NCBI RefSeq assembly: GCF_921293095.1
Contig: NC_060254.1
Coordinates: 62,542,069-62,606,068, forward strand
Source of the DNA: Ischnura elegans
Lineage: Eukaryota > Arthropoda > Insecta > Odonata > Coenagrionidae
DNA: 64,000 nt
Direction of reading: 5' to 3'
The notes under the pieces were generated by a model. The model was not told where the DNA came from and did not search any database. It saw only the letters and a program-made list of their open reading frames with translations. Position numbers and translations under genes: made by a program. Every line of letters starts with the position of its first letter. Position 1 is the first letter of the stretch. Of this stretch, positions 50,101-55,702 are shown piece by piece.

Positions 50101-50274
50101 GAAGCTTTATTCTGAGTATTATTCAAATTTCAGGCAATTGTAAATGGTGTTGAGTACTTGCCGCCAGCTCCAAGTCCCAACAAAAAGCAAGCAAAAGCCC
50201 ATGCTGCATCCATTTGTTTACAAGCTATTGGTGTATATCCTCCCTCCATGGGATATGAGGGTGCATGTGTTTGA
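12926..50274 (+). CDS. SON: SON homologue, nuclear-speckle splicing cofactor (15 coding exons, spliced)
   Basis: Vertebrate SON sits in nuclear speckles and promotes splicing of weak introns, acting as a scaffold through its RS domain. Reconstructed exons: 12926-14153, 18448-18666, 19227-19515, 27461-29818, 30605-30846, 32199-32359, 37398-37500, 37965-38113, 41351-41407, 42174-42284, 42884-42997, 46884-47031, 48338-48424, 49543-49658, 50134-50274. All phases agree and the total is 5523 nt (1840 residues plus stop). Order: Lys-rich block (about 100-135), linker, RS domain (about 580-1365), a LDKARLLEIA motif (about 1390), HHPFQIKE, FPVSSG, FTGSTGAKVL, G-patch (about 1683-1717) with GMGMLLLQKMGW and GEGLGKNKEG, and dsRBD (about 1756-1830) from GKHPVS to NKKQAKAHAA. 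The long repeat region found in vertebrate SON upstream of the RS domain is missing. The start is the first ATG in frame. Identity is firm, while exon 41351-41407 is less certain. Confidence 0.93.
14154..18447 (+). other. SON intron 1
   Basis: The intron is 4.3 kb, GTAAGTG to TTCACAG. It contains a near-perfect 27-bp hairpin (14647-14704), an unexplained segment of higher GC at 15250-15475, and a 62-bp fragment (16082-16143) of a repeat that also forms the inverted arms near 22.8 and 25.5 kb. No other gene is supported. Confidence 0.7.
14647..14704. repeat. Short near-perfect hairpin
   Basis: The two arms (14647-14673 and 14678-14704) are 27 bases each and complementary with one mismatch, around a 4-base loop. 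It lies in SON intron 1 on the sense strand. It may be a quasi-palindrome made by template switching, a tiny foldback element, or a small-RNA precursor. Confidence 0.8.
18448..18666 (+). CDS. SON: SON exon 2: charged coiled-coil-like segment
   Basis: The exon follows TTTTCTGTTCACAG, enters in phase 1 and exits in phase 1 at donor GTATGC. It encodes a Lys-rich start, then a Glu/Gln/Arg stretch (EAEEQARKKEEEKQEEQ) likely to be helical, then a Ser-rich end. Confidence 0.8.
18667..19226 (+). other. SON intron 2
   Basis: 560 bases, GTATGC to TTTTTTCCATAG. No feature beyond a weak tRNA-like B box near 19097 that I do not annotate. Confidence 0.6.
19227..19515 (+). CDS. SON: SON exon 3: acidic linker
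   Basis: It enters in phase 1 and leaves in phase 2 (AG then donor GTAAGT). The peptide is Glu/Lys/Ser/Thr-rich and ends in a basic KKR. It joins directly, with phase kept, to the RS exon at 27461, so that the junction reads KKRSRSRSVS. Confidence 0.85.
20118..20712. mobile_element. piggyBac-like non-autonomous element with internal duplication
   Basis: The left flank is TTAA followed by CCCTCGAGCTGGCAT. The right end reads ATGCCTTCTTGAGGG followed by TTAC, a one-base change from TTAA. Inside are two diverged tandem copies of a unit of about 180 bp (starting near 20195 and 20364), each with a GGTA-GGAACC-GA-AC segment. TTAA targets and CCC ends are the piggyBac hallmark. No transposase is present. 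Confidence 0.6.
21173..21253 (+). CDS. SON: Possible alternative terminal exon of SON
   Basis: An acceptor (AAATTTTAG) precedes a segment that accepts the phase-2 junction of exon 3 and reads RLGRGRYKADGEKKSDETQE and a few more residues to TAA, with no good donor. If used, SON would end after about 605 residues without the RS domain, G-patch or dsRBD. Human SON also has short isoforms lacking the C-terminal domains. No clear AATAAA follows closely, so this remains a candidate. Confidence 0.3.
22714..22757 (+). repeat. Repeat end, copy 1 (AGGGTGCC-TTTTGCCAC-T7)
   Basis: This segment matches 24142-24187 in direct orientation: AGGGTGCC, then a variable base pair, TTTTGCCAC and a T run, then AGGAGC-AAT. 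The two may be ends of one transposon family. Confidence 0.5.
22771..22948 (+). repeat. Inverted repeat, left arm
   Basis: About 178 bases complementary to 25445-25621 with scattered differences. It includes GCAATAAACCCAAAAACAGT. A partial third copy lies at 16082-16143. The arms enclose 2.5 kb that includes a decayed LINE. Confidence 0.75.
23390..24130 (-). pseudogene. Decayed LINE reverse transcriptase fragment
   Basis: On the minus strand, near 24123-24091, the sequence encodes GVRQGCSLLPLLF, the well-known reverse-transcriptase motif of non-LTR retrotransposons. Further along (23828-23637) a segment with KAVSSEEIRKRIALVKDVF resembles the region after the catalytic domain in the same class. 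Frameshifts and stops interrupt the rest. It is a dead copy inserted antisense in SON intron 3. Confidence 0.7.
24142..24187 (+). repeat. Repeat end, copy 2
   Basis: Direct-orientation match to 22714-22757, here starting AGGGTGCCACGTTTTGCCAC. Confidence 0.5.
25445..25621 (-). repeat. Inverted repeat, right arm
   Basis: Reverse-complement counterpart of 22771-22948. The two arms differ at scattered sites, which fits an old pair. Confidence 0.75.
27461..29818 (+). CDS. SON: SON exon 4: giant RS domain
   Basis: A single exon of 2358 nt entering after TTCTCTTACAG in phase 2. It encodes about 785 residues dominated by Ser, Arg and Lys. The first half is mixed (KSHSRDGRKGRSQS-type units, then Ser-rich segments with SP and SPK motifs), and 28857-29545 is an almost pure array of RSRSRRKS and RSRSRKKS units. 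RS domains are phosphorylated by SR-protein kinases and mediate speckle targeting and splicing-factor contacts. The donor CAA-GTGAGG at 29819 overlaps a stop: unspliced RNA reads AAG then TGA at 29820. Splicing in phase 2 to 30605 restores Lys and the conserved frame. Long frames on the other strand are composition shadows. Confidence 0.92.
28857..29545 (+). repeat. Coding tandem repeat of RS units
   Basis: The DNA is an imperfect array of 9-30-base units built from AGG, AGA, AGC and AGT codons, with almost no other codon. Local blocks such as AGGAGTAGGAGCAGAAAGAA recur several times, which shows recent unit duplication. The array is likely to vary in length between individuals. Confidence 0.9.
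29819..30604 (+). other. SON intron 4
   Basis: 786 bases, GTGAGG to TAACACAG. T-rich, no element seen. Retention would end the protein at the first codon after the RS domain. Confidence 0.7.
30605..30846 (+). CDS. SON: SON exon 5: conserved motif after the RS domain
   Basis: Enters in phase 2, leaves in phase 1. It contains LDKARLLEIARKNAVNL and KSVEELT, which line up with LDKAQLLEIAKANA and the IEELT motif just after the RS domain in vertebrate SON. This is strong evidence for SON and against another RS protein. Confidence 0.92.
30847..32198 (+). other. SON intron 5 with a pogo/Tigger-like insertion
   Basis: 1.35 kb; apart from the element at 30933-31403 no feature is seen. Confidence 0.7.
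30933..31403. mobile_element. pogo/Tigger-like MITE, 471 bp
   Basis: The left end CAGTGATACCTCAAGATACG and the reversed right end CAGTGGTACCTCGAGATACG match at 17 of 20 positions. The right flank is TA and the left is AA, probably a mutated TA target. The CAGT-ACCTC-ATACGAG end is typical of Tc1/mariner-class pogo and Tigger elements. No transposase is present. Confidence 0.75.
32199..32359 (+). CDS. SON: SON exon 6
   Basis: Enters in phase 1 and leaves in phase 0 at donor GTATGT. It encodes EYCKEL, an acidic Ser/Asp/Gly stretch and HHPFQIKERPTPGMIGIGIR, matching the acidic stretch and HHPFKL segment at the same place in vertebrate SON. Confidence 0.88.
33025..33125 (+). repeat. tRNA-derived SINE-like fragment
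   Basis: An A-box-like TGGTGTGTTGCTGGTAGC is followed by a B-box-like GGATTCAAATCC and then sequence with GTTCAAGTAAGTG. The spacing is compatible with a tRNA-derived SINE, but the body does not match the 2611 and 52345 copies. Confidence 0.4.
33819..34400. mobile_element. Tigger-like element nested in the hAT
   Basis: TA flanks both sides (33817-33818 and 34401-34402). The left end CAGTGGAACCTCGTTAAAGC pairs with the reversed right end CAGTGCAACCTCGATATAAC. The host-element sequence GTTCCAACTAATATTTGAAC occurs on both sides of it, because a short segment of the hAT is itself repeated there. Confidence 0.8.
34564..35075 (+). repeat. Tandem repeat, unit 148 bp, about 3.3 copies
   Basis: Units start at 34564, 34712, 34860 and 35032, each beginning with a GGATGCATYTCCAAAAATRT-type segment. 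The first two steps are 148 bp. The last is 172 bp because of an insertion near 35005-35030. It lies inside the hAT-like element and is nearly identical between units. Confidence 0.85.
35590..36290 (-). pseudogene. Decayed coding segment of unknown family, antisense in SON intron 6
   Basis: On the minus strand several stretches look coding but are broken by frame changes: 36288-36034 (with CENRLNQQVINPGVVGLPQL), then LTEIIPRRWLLILDITEDY near 35950-35890, then YMDSSLEFMEQWEYKYNNTT near 35740-35680. I do not recognise the protein. Antisense position, frameshifts and lack of splice sites suggest a dead transposon gene or a retrocopy. Confidence 0.35.
36873..37148 (-). pseudogene. LINE reverse transcriptase C-terminal fragment
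   Basis: The minus-strand frame encodes KIKWIDHVSKDEVLRRVGE, RRQDNLIGHILRYDGL and MKGKGRPRMSY, typical of the region after the reverse transcriptase domain of Jockey/CR1-type non-LTR elements. Similar sequence seems to extend to about 37270 with frame damage. The start of the element is missing, as usual for 5'-truncated LINE copies. Confidence 0.75.
37398..37500 (+). CDS. SON: SON exon 7
   Basis: Phase 0 in, phase 1 out at donor GTATCC. The peptide contains MQFPVSSGQEHRKT, matching the KEFPVSSGSQHRKK motif of vertebrate SON. Confidence 0.88.
37501..37964 (+). other. SON intron 7
   Basis: 464 bases, GTATCC to TTTGAACAG, with no feature seen. Confidence 0.7.
37965..38113 (+). CDS. SON: SON exon 8
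   Basis: Phase 1 in, phase 0 out at GTAAGTA. It encodes ESDSPLAICYHEEPSVVEDN followed by an acidic stretch. The segment is weakly conserved but in frame with its neighbours, and both splice sites are good. Confidence 0.8.
38251..38681. mobile_element. pogo/Tigger-like MITE, 431 bp
   Basis: TA flanks both ends (38249-38250, 38682-38683). The left end CAGTAATTCCTCCACTTACG pairs with the reversed right end CAGTAAGTTCTCGATATACG. Its interior (for example AAAATTGTAATGCAGTG at 38560) recurs in fragments at 40130-40255 and 48645-48690. Confidence 0.75.
39760..40050 (-). pseudogene. hAT transposase C-terminal remnant
   Basis: The minus-strand reading SECLFSTAGNIYAKKR matches the conserved (S/T)E(R/C)-FS-AG motif with following basic residues that ends hAT transposases. 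Preceding residues (LCSKHISYGPSKSTSTATA) fit the region before that motif. Stops lie further upstream. The catalytic part is not visible. Confidence 0.75.
40100..40255 (+). mobile_element. Tigger-like remnant inside the hAT element
   Basis: It matches the right part of the 38251-38681 element (TGCAGTGTTG-type segment, CTCAGAACGCATCTTG) and ends in a TTACTG-TA terminus at 40255. The left end is missing. Confidence 0.6.
41351..41407 (+). CDS. SON: SON exon 9, small, with an unusual donor
   Basis: After GTCTGTACAG the segment reads ERSWLNADEDSFFKSLPAS. This aligns with vertebrate SON just before the DISTAMSERALAQ motif, where NKDDDNVFSSNLPSEP occurs. To keep phase 0 the exon must end at the weak donor GTTGGT (41408). 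The stronger-looking GTATGA four bases later would break the frame. The same GTTGGT donor ends exon 12, which supports its use here. A cassette exon of 57 nt is possible. Confidence 0.6.
42174..42284 (+). CDS. SON: SON exon 10
   Basis: Phase 0 at both ends. It encodes NMDIGSIVSQRLTALRKLQE and DALNEMTQAQKD, matching the DISTAMSERALAQKRL and LNRAQER segments of vertebrate SON. The acceptor is a NAGNAG pair (AAAGCAG), so one extra Gln may be included in some transcripts. Confidence 0.88.
42285..42883 (+). other. SON intron 10
   Basis: 599 bases between GTAAGT and GTATTATAG, with no feature seen. Confidence 0.7.
42884..42997 (+). CDS. SON: SON exon 11
   Basis: Phase 0 at both ends. It encodes MQVWAESKSQPGLFTGSTGA and KVLSAAELASGSQAWARK, matching IDAWAQ-GQFTGSTGVQVLTQEQLANTG-QAWIKK of vertebrate SON. 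This is one of the most conserved blocks outside the G-patch. Confidence 0.93.
42998..46883 (+). other. SON intron 11
   Basis: 3.9 kb of AT-rich sequence. I see no element with clear ends and no convincing exon. Short frames at 43763-44227 and 45581-45818 show no domain. Confidence 0.65.
46884..47031 (+). CDS. SON: SON exon 12: G-patch domain
   Basis: Phase 0 in, phase 1 out at donor GTTGGT. It encodes CATPLTGGMGMLLLQKMGW and RPGEGLGKNKEGVLEPL. The glycines of the G-patch consensus (hhxxxGaxxGxGhGxxxxG) are in place. G-patches bind RNA or activate DEAH helicases. A read past the donor gives GWYCMLF and then a different tail. Confidence 0.95.
47032..48337 (+). other. SON intron 12
   Basis: 1.3 kb, GTTGGT to TCCATTTGCAG. 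A segment at 47465-47830 starting TAGAGGTGTGCCAAAAG resembles a hAT terminus, but I could not find a matching right end. Confidence 0.6.
48338..48424 (+). CDS. SON: SON exon 13: linker before the dsRBD
   Basis: Phase 1 at both ends (donor GTAAAT). It encodes LVSQEELHRHTNVHRRGHVA and more His/Arg-rich residues between the G-patch and dsRBD, where vertebrate SON has a basic linker beginning LVAVGE. Confidence 0.88.
48640..49345. mobile_element. Rearranged hAT copy related to 39430-40872
   Basis: 48700-48985 matches 39770-40055 closely, including the minus-strand SECLSSIAGNISTKKR version of the hAT C-terminal motif. 49165-49345 matches the left end of that element (39430-39610), including the shared + strand frame around KDELLLSEL. 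The order of the two blocks is swapped relative to the first copy. A Tigger fragment (48645-48690) precedes them. No target duplication is clear. Confidence 0.7.
48985..49130. mobile_element. Palindromic MITE, 146 bp
   Basis: The ends are inverted repeats of about 37 bp starting TTATTTCCATGATTTTC on both sides, with two mismatches. The centre is non-coding. It lies between the two hAT blocks. The superfamily cannot be told from the ends. Confidence 0.75.
49543..49658 (+). CDS. SON: SON exon 14: dsRNA-binding domain, first half
   Basis: Phase 1 in, phase 0 out at GTAATT. It encodes GKHPVSVLVEICSKRRWK, then FESGPDHKKSFLFK. These are helix 1 and strands 1-2 of a dsRBD and match vertebrate SON closely (GKHPVSALMEICNKRRW, SGPDHRKHFLF). 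Confidence 0.95.
49659..50133 (+). other. SON intron 14
   Basis: 475 bases with no feature seen, acceptor AAATTTCAG. Confidence 0.7.
50134..50274 (+). CDS. SON: SON exon 15: dsRNA-binding domain end and stop
   Basis: Phase 0 in, stop TGA at 50272-50274. It encodes PAPSPNKKQAKAHAASICLQ and ends GYEGACV. The KKxAKxxAA motif is the RNA-contacting helix 2 of dsRBDs, and vertebrate SON has SPNKKHAKATAA in the same place and a C-terminus that also contains Cys. Confidence 0.95.
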   Translation, partial: AIVNGVEYLPPAPSPNKKQAKAHAASICLQAIGVYPPSMGYEGACV

Positions 50275-51990
50275 ATTTTTATGGTGTCAATGCTGTTGAT
50301 GTAAATAAAAATTTTAAATTTAGCGTTGTGTTAGTAATGAAAAAAAAAGCTCCCTCAAACCCATAGTGTCTATCGTTTTATTTTTTAAACCTTTAATGTG
50401 TGTGACACGTGCACTCCGGTAAATGAATGGAGTACAAAGTACTTTGAATTAGTATTCTGTCATGTAACTTCTTTCACTCTAATTCACACTATAACTTTTT
50501 TTTTAGTGTGGGTCTCACACGTTTGATCTTAGATGTTTACAGCATAATTTGTGACTTTCATATGTTCATTTGGTGGTTGTGACAGTAATTTTTTGTGCTA
50601 CATTTACTCTTCCAGTAATTTCAACTTTTACTGTAACTATAAATTTACTCTTCCCCTACATATATTCTTTTAAGCTGTGTAAGTAGAAAGGAATACAATA
50701 ATTAATTGCCCACATTAATCAGTTCACAATTCGTGCCTTGTTTTTTTTAAGAAGTGGCTTGAATAATTCTTTATTACTTTAATTATAAAGTCTACCTTTT
50801 TATCCCTGAAAACAAATCTCTCTGCTGGAAAATGTTTCTTTATTGAAAATTTACTTTTGGCATTACTCATCTGTAAAGGACATTTATTGTTACAAGCATA
50901 ATTTTTTTGTGTGTTACATATATTAAAAGCTTGTATTAAGTAATCTATTCATGTCTTGGACATATTCTGTTACACGTCTGATATTGGGCATCAACTGTAA
51001 TTCTTAATTTTAAAAGTTTCCTTCATGTAAAGGTTGTGACATGTTCGACTATCCAACTGTTTCATTATTAAACTCGCCAAGTATGAAGTTTCGATTCTCT
51101 GGTGTATTATTACATTCGATTTGGTGCTACTATTGTTGTGTAATGACATCTCTTTGAGTTAATTATTATAAAATAATTGTTAACATATTATCAAAGATGG
51201 ATTTATGTTTGTTCCACAATTTGTACATATTTTGAACAGAATAGTTGTAATACCTAATTATAAATTAGGTAAGGACTGAAAATCAAATGTTGTTTCTCTG
51301 TTACTGTGTATACTTTGAATGTAATAGATGCTTTTTTTAAGAAAACTAAAGCATTGTTATTTTATATTTTGTTCGTAACTGTACTTTTGCTTGCAAAACA
51401 TTTCCTTAGAATTAAGGCTTGAGTAAATATTCATGGTTTTCGTCGATTATATTTCTCCCTATTATCAGTGTATGTATAATTACTTTATTGAAATTTGGTT
51501 GTACAAAAGGTAATTTTCCTGGTTATATCATCCTATGGTATTGCTTATACCTTTTGTTGATCTATTTTTCTTTGAAAAATTTAATAGTCATGGATTAGAT
51601 GCACTTAATTGACTGCCTAGATTGGATAAAAGGATGATATGTACTCTTTGTTAAAAGAGTGAAAATGTTAGGCTTGATGAACTGGGAAATTTCAAATGCT
51701 TAAGATTTAATTCCTTAGAAATGTACTTAATTTTTTTATTTATGATTTGTTTAACTTTGAGCACATTGTCAAAACTAGGTAGATCAGCAGATTGGATTAA
51801 CTGCCTTAGGTACAATAGTCTCCCTTGGGAGTTCTATTTTGTGGTGCGTACATGAAGAAATTCCATAATTAGCATGTATGTTTTTGTATATTGATTGTTA
51901 GTACTTTTTCTGTCAGTGTCTTAGTTTCCAGACTTGTTTTCATACATGGTACCACAATACAATGTAATTTTGAATCAATAAAGATATTTT
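50275..51990 (+). other. SON 3'UTR and two polyadenylation signals
   Basis: AATAAA occurs at 50304-50309, only 30 bases after the stop, and again at 51977-51982 at the end of a long AT-rich stretch without frames. Both could be used, giving short and long 3'UTRs. The long form would carry about 1.7 kb of T- and ATTT-rich sequence. Confidence 0.55.
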
Positions 51991-52265
51991 ATACATGCAA
52001 TGCCTGGTACATAGTGACTACCGGAATCTAGAACCATATCTGAATTTTTTTATTATCATACAATATTTATCCAATGCAGATGCAATGTATCAAAAAATTA
52101 TTTGTCCCTAGCATGAGGTAAATGAAAGTTCAATAGAATGTGAGAATACATATTTTAATGCATTTGAAATCATTTACTTAAAATTACTTAAATACATATA
52201 CAAAAAAAAATATGTATAACTGTTCATCTAAGAACAAAATCAAATGACTCACCGATGAAACCGTA
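51991..52265. other. Intergenic, nothing recognised
   Basis: AT-rich sequence after the distal SON polyadenylation signal. Confidence 0.5.
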
Positions 52266-52755
52266 CATGGGTGGATTTAGGGGCATAGGGCATGTGGCCC
52301 CCTCTCTCCATCCCCCCCACAGATGCTTAAAAGACAGACAAGATGCCGGCCTCAATGGCAATGGGGTATAGTCCTCACCTGCCAAATAGGAGGTCGCAGG
52401 TTCGAGTCCTGCCTGGGTAAAGTACCACTATGTAGGGCATAGTTGTTTGTGTGTGTTAAATTGTTAACAAGTTAATTACCCTGATGTAAAAGGCTCCGTA
52501 GAGCTGTTTTTGGTGGTATGGAAATAAATAAGATTTTTAATATGGTTACCCTTACTTTTGTTATGTGTATCACAGAACCGCTATCATTTAATTTCATATG
52601 AATAACTTTCATATTAAAATGAAGAGAATATTTCACGCAGTAATTTTTTTTATGTAGTTTTTATGATCTCAAATATGAGGAGACTGTTTGCCGGTCAGCC
52701 CCTTGTGCTTCCCCTTCCCTCCCCCCCCAGAATAAAAATCCTGGATCTGACCTTG
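52266..52755. mobile_element. hAT-like element split by a SINE
   Basis: The left end CATGGGTGGATTTAGG pairs with the reversed right end CAAGGTCAGATCCAGG. The flanks AAACCGTA and TAACCATA agree at 6 of 8 positions. C-rich tracts lie just inside both ends. A tRNA-derived SINE occupies 52345-52545. Confidence 0.55.
52345..52545 (+). mobile_element. tRNA-derived SINE, plus strand
   Basis: The head GCCGGCCTCAATGGCAATGG includes an A box, and GGTTCGAGTCC is a textbook B box 49 bases downstream. The body contains TACCACTATGTAGGGCAT, shared with the SINE at 2611-2798, and the end is AAATAAATAAG. It is nested in a hAT-like element and is therefore younger than it. Confidence 0.75.
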
Positions 52756-53157
52756 TAACCATATACATACTTTATATTCCAATTTTTATCTACCAAGGTA
52801 CCAGTGTGTACATTTGTATTTGAAAATCCAGGTATATACACAAGAATGAAAGAATTTAGATCTGATAGGAATTGCAGAAAGAAGACGGGTGCCGATTGGA
52901 ATAAGTATCTGAAAGATTAAGAAGTGGAAGACTGGAGGAAAACTATATTTAGGATAAGTGGACATCCATCTGCCGTAGGAAAGCATAGTGTGTCATACGA
53001 AGGCTCCATAAGCATTTGGTAATTTGAGATTGTGCTGGGTTTTGCCTTTTTTTAGACTTAATTCTCATGCACTACCTTAATTTTCTTCATGAAAAGGGTA
53101 GGAGAGAAATGAAATCATGAGCAATGCAAAATCATTCCATACTGAGAGACCTTCAGG

Positions 53158-53404
53158 TAGAGGCATAGCCAGGGTGGGGGGTCCGGACCCTCCCAAAATA
53201 TAAAAACACAATTATTTTCCTTCATAAAAGAAATACTGAAAAATCATAAATTTAAAAAATACTTCTTTGACAAATGAAGTCTTTTTGATTATGAAAAGTG
53301 TTAAAATTAGTTTAAAAACTGTTACCTAGCATCCTATTTTTCAAAAATTTTCCCCCTTGGTTTTGGACCCCCCCCCCCGAATGAGTTTCCTGGTTATGCT
53401 ACTG
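53158..53404. mobile_element. hAT-like MITE, 247 bp
   Basis: A perfect 8-bp duplication CCTTCAGG flanks it (53150-53157, 53405-53412). The left end TAGAGGCATAGCCAGG pairs with the reversed right end CAGTAGCATAACCAGG, and poly-C/G tracts lie near the ends. A second copy in the other orientation is at 10915-11150. Confidence 0.82.
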
Positions 53405-53592
53405 CCTTCAGGACTTAATAATTGAAAGAAAAAGCAATCATAATTAATCAGGAATAATTTTAGAATTTCCAACATAAATACTTCATTTAGCAGTACGGGG
53501 AAGATGGTTGGGCTGATTCAAAGGTGAAGAGTGCATTCCATGGGGGCAAATGATCAGTTGCTTGTTTAAAGAGGATAAAGGTAGAGAGATTA

Positions 53593-55128
53593 CCCAAGTA
53601 ACATTGACCGTTGGGCCTCGGTTGGGGAACCGTAGTCACGGTTGGCTCATTGTGGGTGGATATGCCTACCAAATTCCACTGTTGGCCCAACGCAGATATT
53701 GTTCGTCGGCCCAACGAAACCGTTTATGCTGTTGGCCCAACGGAAATCCCCAACGATGGCCCTACGAAATGGATTATCATTGGGCCACTGTTGGGACATC
53801 ATAACATTATAGTACGATTGCATAAGTTGCAGGATACGGTTCACATGGTTCCCTAGCAACCTAACAACCAAAACTTGTTTGGTTGTTAGGGATTGCTTTT
53901 ATATGTTAATCATTCACTATGTCTTTGTGATAGCAGTTAAATAAAATAAGTCGAGTGCTTCTAACAAAAATAAGGCATTGACCTCATTTGGTAAGTCTTA
54001 CAAAACTGGCATTCCTAAAATCATGTTACCTTAAACAGATAGTTTCGTGGAATTTTAACTTTTCATCATTAATTTAGATAGATCGATATGTATATTTTTT
54101 CAGATTGTGGCATATCTAGTACAAGTGGAAGTTTTAATGAAAACAGTGTTTCAATGGACAAAGTAAGTGATTTAGTCCTCTCTGAAGAGAATGAGATTGA
54201 ATTTGTAGGAGTAAACCTAAATAACAACTGCACAATTATTATTTTATGGAAAATACATCAACTATATTATACTCAATCAGTGTTTCTGTGATTCCTATTA
54301 ATATCCCTAAATCTTGCACTTATTAATCCAATTAAGTAAAATGGGCTAAACTTAACAATTTCGTTACCGAAGACCAGAGAATAGGAATTGTGAAGGCAAT
54401 TGAATCAAATAACTCAGGGGTGTACATCTTGCAGTGCGACATGTTTGAAATTAAGGAGGATTTCTTTGAATTACCTCTTAGAAGTGGTACCATTGGTATA
54501 TTTGTAGTAAAAAAATTAGTACCTGGATGCAAATTGCACAGTCCACCCAGATTTTATCTAAGTGTGTTTTGTTGCCCTACAAAGAAGATGGACAGTTTTT
54601 GTGTGTGCCATATTGTAATATGGAAAGGTGCTGTTGAAATTTTCCTAATTTTGTCCTAATAAAAAGTGTCCTAATTTGTGAAAATAAAAGTTGGGGACCT
54701 TCTGAACTGATATTGATTTTTTGTTTTCCACTTTTAACCACTGTAACCTTACTTTGTCCTATAGCATTGATTGTTAATGTATTTAATTTCATTTTGATTT
54801 ATCGGGAGTTAAAGGTAAAGATTCTATCTATGTACCGGTATCATATCAAGTGAGAAGGTAAATTAATTTAACTCTCATTCTATAAAAATGAGGAATACCA
54901 GTAAAATATAGCTTTCGTTGGGAAACGGATGGCAGAATTGAAAAGGGCCAACGGTGTATCGTTGGAGAGGGGTTGGCCTATAGTTGGGAATACGAAGGCC
55001 CGACTGTAATGCTCTGTTGGCCCATCGTTGGTTGGGATACGGTTGGCGAGGTGGCCAAATCATACCATGGGCCAACCGCTGTGTCCCACCATCTGCCAAC
55101 AGAGGGCCAACCAAAAATGTTACTTGGG
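53593..55128. mobile_element. Unclassified DNA element, 1.54 kb, perfect 13-bp inverted ends
   Basis: Both ends are CCCAAGTAACATT exactly, flanked by TA (53591-53592, 55129-55130). Inside each end lie about 200 bases with many GTTGGGCC/GGCCAACG-type units in both orientations. A 12-bp perfect hairpin is at 53870-53898. The middle holds two coding-like patches: one between a good acceptor and donor (54105-54159) and one frame at 54333-54550. I cannot assign a superfamily. It could be a non-autonomous element that keeps part of its gene or has captured host sequence. Confidence 0.7.
54333..54659 (+). CDS. Open frame inside the 53593-55128 element, unknown family
   Basis: The frame is open from about 54333 to a stop near 54657 and reads KWAKLNNFVTEDQRIGIVKA, then ...YILQCDMFEIKEDFFELPLR, then FVVKKLVPGCKLHSPPR. 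Composition looks protein-like up to about 54550. The preceding sequence has a possible AG acceptor, and an earlier mini-exon (54105-54159, with DCGISSTSGSFNENSVSMD) has good splice sites. I recognise no domain. It may be part of the element's own protein. Confidence 0.3.
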
Positions 55129-55130
55129 TA

Positions 55131-55523
55131 GGTTGTGAGGATGCGATGGAGTCTCTTAATTTCATCTTTTTATGTGATTTTGGGAACATTATTTGGACCT
55201 GAGGAGGGTATACGGGGACCACTTGCAACTGGCCACCTGGGATGAAAAGAAGTACAGGAAAGGAATTTTTTTTATTTTACCCTTCCATATTCGACATAAA
55301 GCTGGAGAGTAGAATTAGGGATTTACTGAAATAGGTGCTTGGTAGCCATAAAGGAGATGACATTACAGGATATATACTTAAAGGGAGTGGACATTGTTCG
55401 CTGCCTTGGTAATTACTTCTCATTGCAAATAATGAGTTAGGTGCAAAAGACTCCTTGCCGAGACCAGCCAATGCCCAACAATAATAAATCCAGAACGATC
55501 ACAGGCTTTCCTGGAATATAGAA
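55131..55523. other. Intergenic, nothing recognised
   Basis: Short frames on the minus strand (55277-55471) show no domain or splice context. Confidence 0.45.
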
Positions 55524-55702
55524 TTGTGAAAGGTTACTAGAGATTTCTACCGGGTCAGGTTATCCAGCTTTATCTCGGCCGATGTTTTGATGTACATGAA
55601 TGATCATGCCCTGATGAAGATGGGCAACTTGAACATTGAAATGTCAGCCGAGATGGGAGTTGGAGAACCTGACCCAGTCGAATTCCGAGTAACCTTCCAC
55701 AA
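55524..55702. mobile_element. Palindromic MITE, 179 bp
   Basis: The ends are inverted repeats of about 37 bp: TTGTGAAAGGTTACT with later GGGTCAGGTT on the left and, reversed, TTGTGGAAGGTTACT with GGGTCAGGTT on the right. The centre has further self-complementary parts (CTCGGC and GCCGAG). It is a foldback-type element with no frame. Confidence 0.65.

Noticed and set aside
53550-53871. Overlapping open frames on both strands in the left subterminal region of the 53.6 kb element.
   Set aside because: They reflect repeated GTTGGCC-type motifs. The translations are shadows of each other with no coding pattern.
55600-55650. CTGATGA and GAAA motifs in the MITE resemble a hammerhead ribozyme core.
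   Set aside because: No proper stem II closes directly on CTGATGA, and there is no room for stem III after GAAA. The fold does not work.
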